A stretch of 14,032 bases of DNA from assembly GCA_041584015.1 (NCBI GenBank), contig JBFHES010000109.1, forward strand, positions 1 through 14,032. The letters run 5' to 3'. The position numbers and the translations under genes were made by a program. The notes below the pieces were generated by a model. The model made no database searches, was not told where the DNA came from, and worked only from the letters and a program-made list of their open reading frames with translations. This document shows, piece after piece, positions 13,176-14,032 of the stretch (position 1 is its first letter; each line of letters opens with the position of its first letter). Source of the DNA: JBFHES01 sp041584015 (lineage in GTDB: Bacteria; Bacteroidota; Bacteroidia; Bacteroidales; M50B96).

Positions 13176-14032
13176 ATGCGTATTGAGCAAGATTTTCTGG
13201 GAAAAGTTGAGGTGCCAAAGGATGCACTTTATGGAGTTCATTCCTTAAGAGCAGTTGAGAATTTTCCTGATAGTACTCCATTTCATAAAGAATGGTATCA
13301 GGCAGTGGGGCAGGTTAAACTTGCGTGTTACAGAACGTATGAAAAGTTTATTAAGGCAAAAGAAACCAAATATCCTAAAAAACAATTCTTGCTTCCGGAA
13401 ATAACTGAAGCCAGCTTACAGGTGTTAAAGGATGCTGCCATAGAAATAATGGCTGGTAAATATTTTAGTCATTTTATTGTGCCTGCAATACAAGGTGGAG
13501 CAGGTACAAGTATTAATCTTAATGTAAATGAAATAATAGCGAATCGTGCTATTACCCTATTGGGAGGAACACCTGGTGATTATAACCTTATAGATCCGTT
13601 TGAGCATGCGAATGTGTTTCAATCGACAAACGACGTGATACCAACTTCCTTAAAGGTAGCGTCTATTGCATTGCTTGAAAATTTAGAGACTAGTATCAAT
13701 CAACTTCGAGATGCTGTAGAGAAGAAAGAGGGTGAATTCCGACAAACGGCCCGGATTGCATACACCCAAATGCAAGAAGCAGTGCCGTCGTCGTATGGCA
13801 TGTTGTTTAGCGCATATAGTGAAAGTTTATCAAGAGATTGGTGGCGTGTTTCAAAATGCTTTGAAAGACTTAAAGTCGTGAATCTTGGAGGAGGTGCCAT
13901 TGGAACGGGAATATCTATTCCTCGGTTCTTCATTATGGAAGTTGTATCGGAGTTGCAACAGATTTGTAAACTTCCAATTTCACGCAGCGAGAACTTAACT
14001 GAAGCAACCAGTAATTTGGATGCCTTTGTAGA
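13176..14032 (+). CDS. aspA: Aspartate ammonia-lyase family protein (3' end outside window)
   Basis: Open from the ATG at 13176 to the window edge, 285 complete codons and no stop; full family members have about 460-470 residues. Aspartase reversibly deaminates L-aspartate to fumarate and ammonia in the cytoplasm. Superfamily motifs are in order: GVHSLRAVENFP (20-31), QGGAGTSINLNVNE (106-119), HANVFQSTNDVIPT (144-157), TARIAYTQMQEAVP (191-204) and a VNLGGGAIGTGI segment. The Q in TQMQEA favours aspartase, since fumarase and argininosuccinate lyase have His there. The signature loop (SSxMPxKxN) lies beyond the edge. Several positions, such as IAYTQMQEAVPSSYG in place of the usual GRTQLQDAVP, are divergent, so a paralog with a different substrate cannot be excluded. 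It is divergent from upp. Confidence 0.85.
   Translation, partial: MRIEQDFLGKVEVPKDALYGVHSLRAVENFPDSTPFHKEWYQAVGQVKLACYRTYEKFIKAKETKYPKKQFLLPEITEASLQVLKDAAIEIMAGKYFSHFIVPAIQGGAGTSINLNVNEIIANRAITLLGGTPGDYNLIDPFEHANVFQSTNDVIPTSLKVASIALLENLETSINQLRDAVEKKEGEFRQTARIAYTQMQEAVPSSYGMLFSAYSESLSRDWWRVSKCFERLKVVNLGGGAIGTGISIPRFFIMEVVSELQQICKLPISRSENLTEATSNLDAFV

Noticed and set aside
13700..13933. 77-codon minus-strand frame
   Set aside because: Antisense to the aspartase-family gene, whose plus-strand frame carries conserved motifs throughout.

Overview
The window looks like a chromosomal stretch from a member of the Bacteroidota, probably class Bacteroidia (a marine or anaerobic Marinilabiliales- or Bacteroidales-like organism). 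The evidence is the AT-rich intergenic DNA with recurring TAnnTTTG promoter elements, the absence of clear Shine-Dalgarno sequences, a GldI-like FKBP lipoprotein beside a DHH phosphoesterase and ndk, and an RprX/RprY-like two-component pair. No rRNA, tRNA, insertion sequence or CRISPR array is visible. Most of the window is housekeeping sequence.

Layout. Positions 1-385 hold no convincing gene but contain palindromes and a diverged repeat. A minus-strand pair follows: nrnA (nanoRNase/pAp phosphatase), then the GldI-like FKBP lipoprotein. It is divergent from ndk (+), which ends in a clear terminator. Next come an AlbA_2/Schlafen-type putative DNA-binding protein (+) and a MacB/FtsX-type ABC permease with no ATPase beside it (+). 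Then come prs, rplY and pth (+), a conserved neighbourhood, closed by a strong bidirectional terminator.

From 7354 to 12007 lies a more accessory-looking module. A large exported protein (degenerate CAP domain, OmpA-C-like domain, helical C-terminus) is on the minus strand, and a sensor kinase and OmpR-family response regulator are on the plus strand. The intergenic region between them carries TGTTAA half-sites spaced as OmpR/PhoB-family operators are. hslR (S4 RNA-binding) follows the regulator closely and may be cotranscribed with it. upp (-) meets hslR end to end, and a 3'-truncated aspartase-family gene (+) runs off the right edge; it is absent from stop-to-stop ORF lists because its stop lies outside the window.

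Functional links. Prs makes PRPP, Upp uses PRPP to salvage uracil to UMP, Ndk completes NTP synthesis, and NrnA degrades the shortest RNA fragments to mononucleotides. RplY, Pth and HslR are translation and ribosome-rescue functions. The CAP/OmpA-like protein and the adjacent two-component system are the best candidates for something undescribed. The case rests on domain architecture, divergent arrangement and candidate operator sites, not on any demonstrated function.
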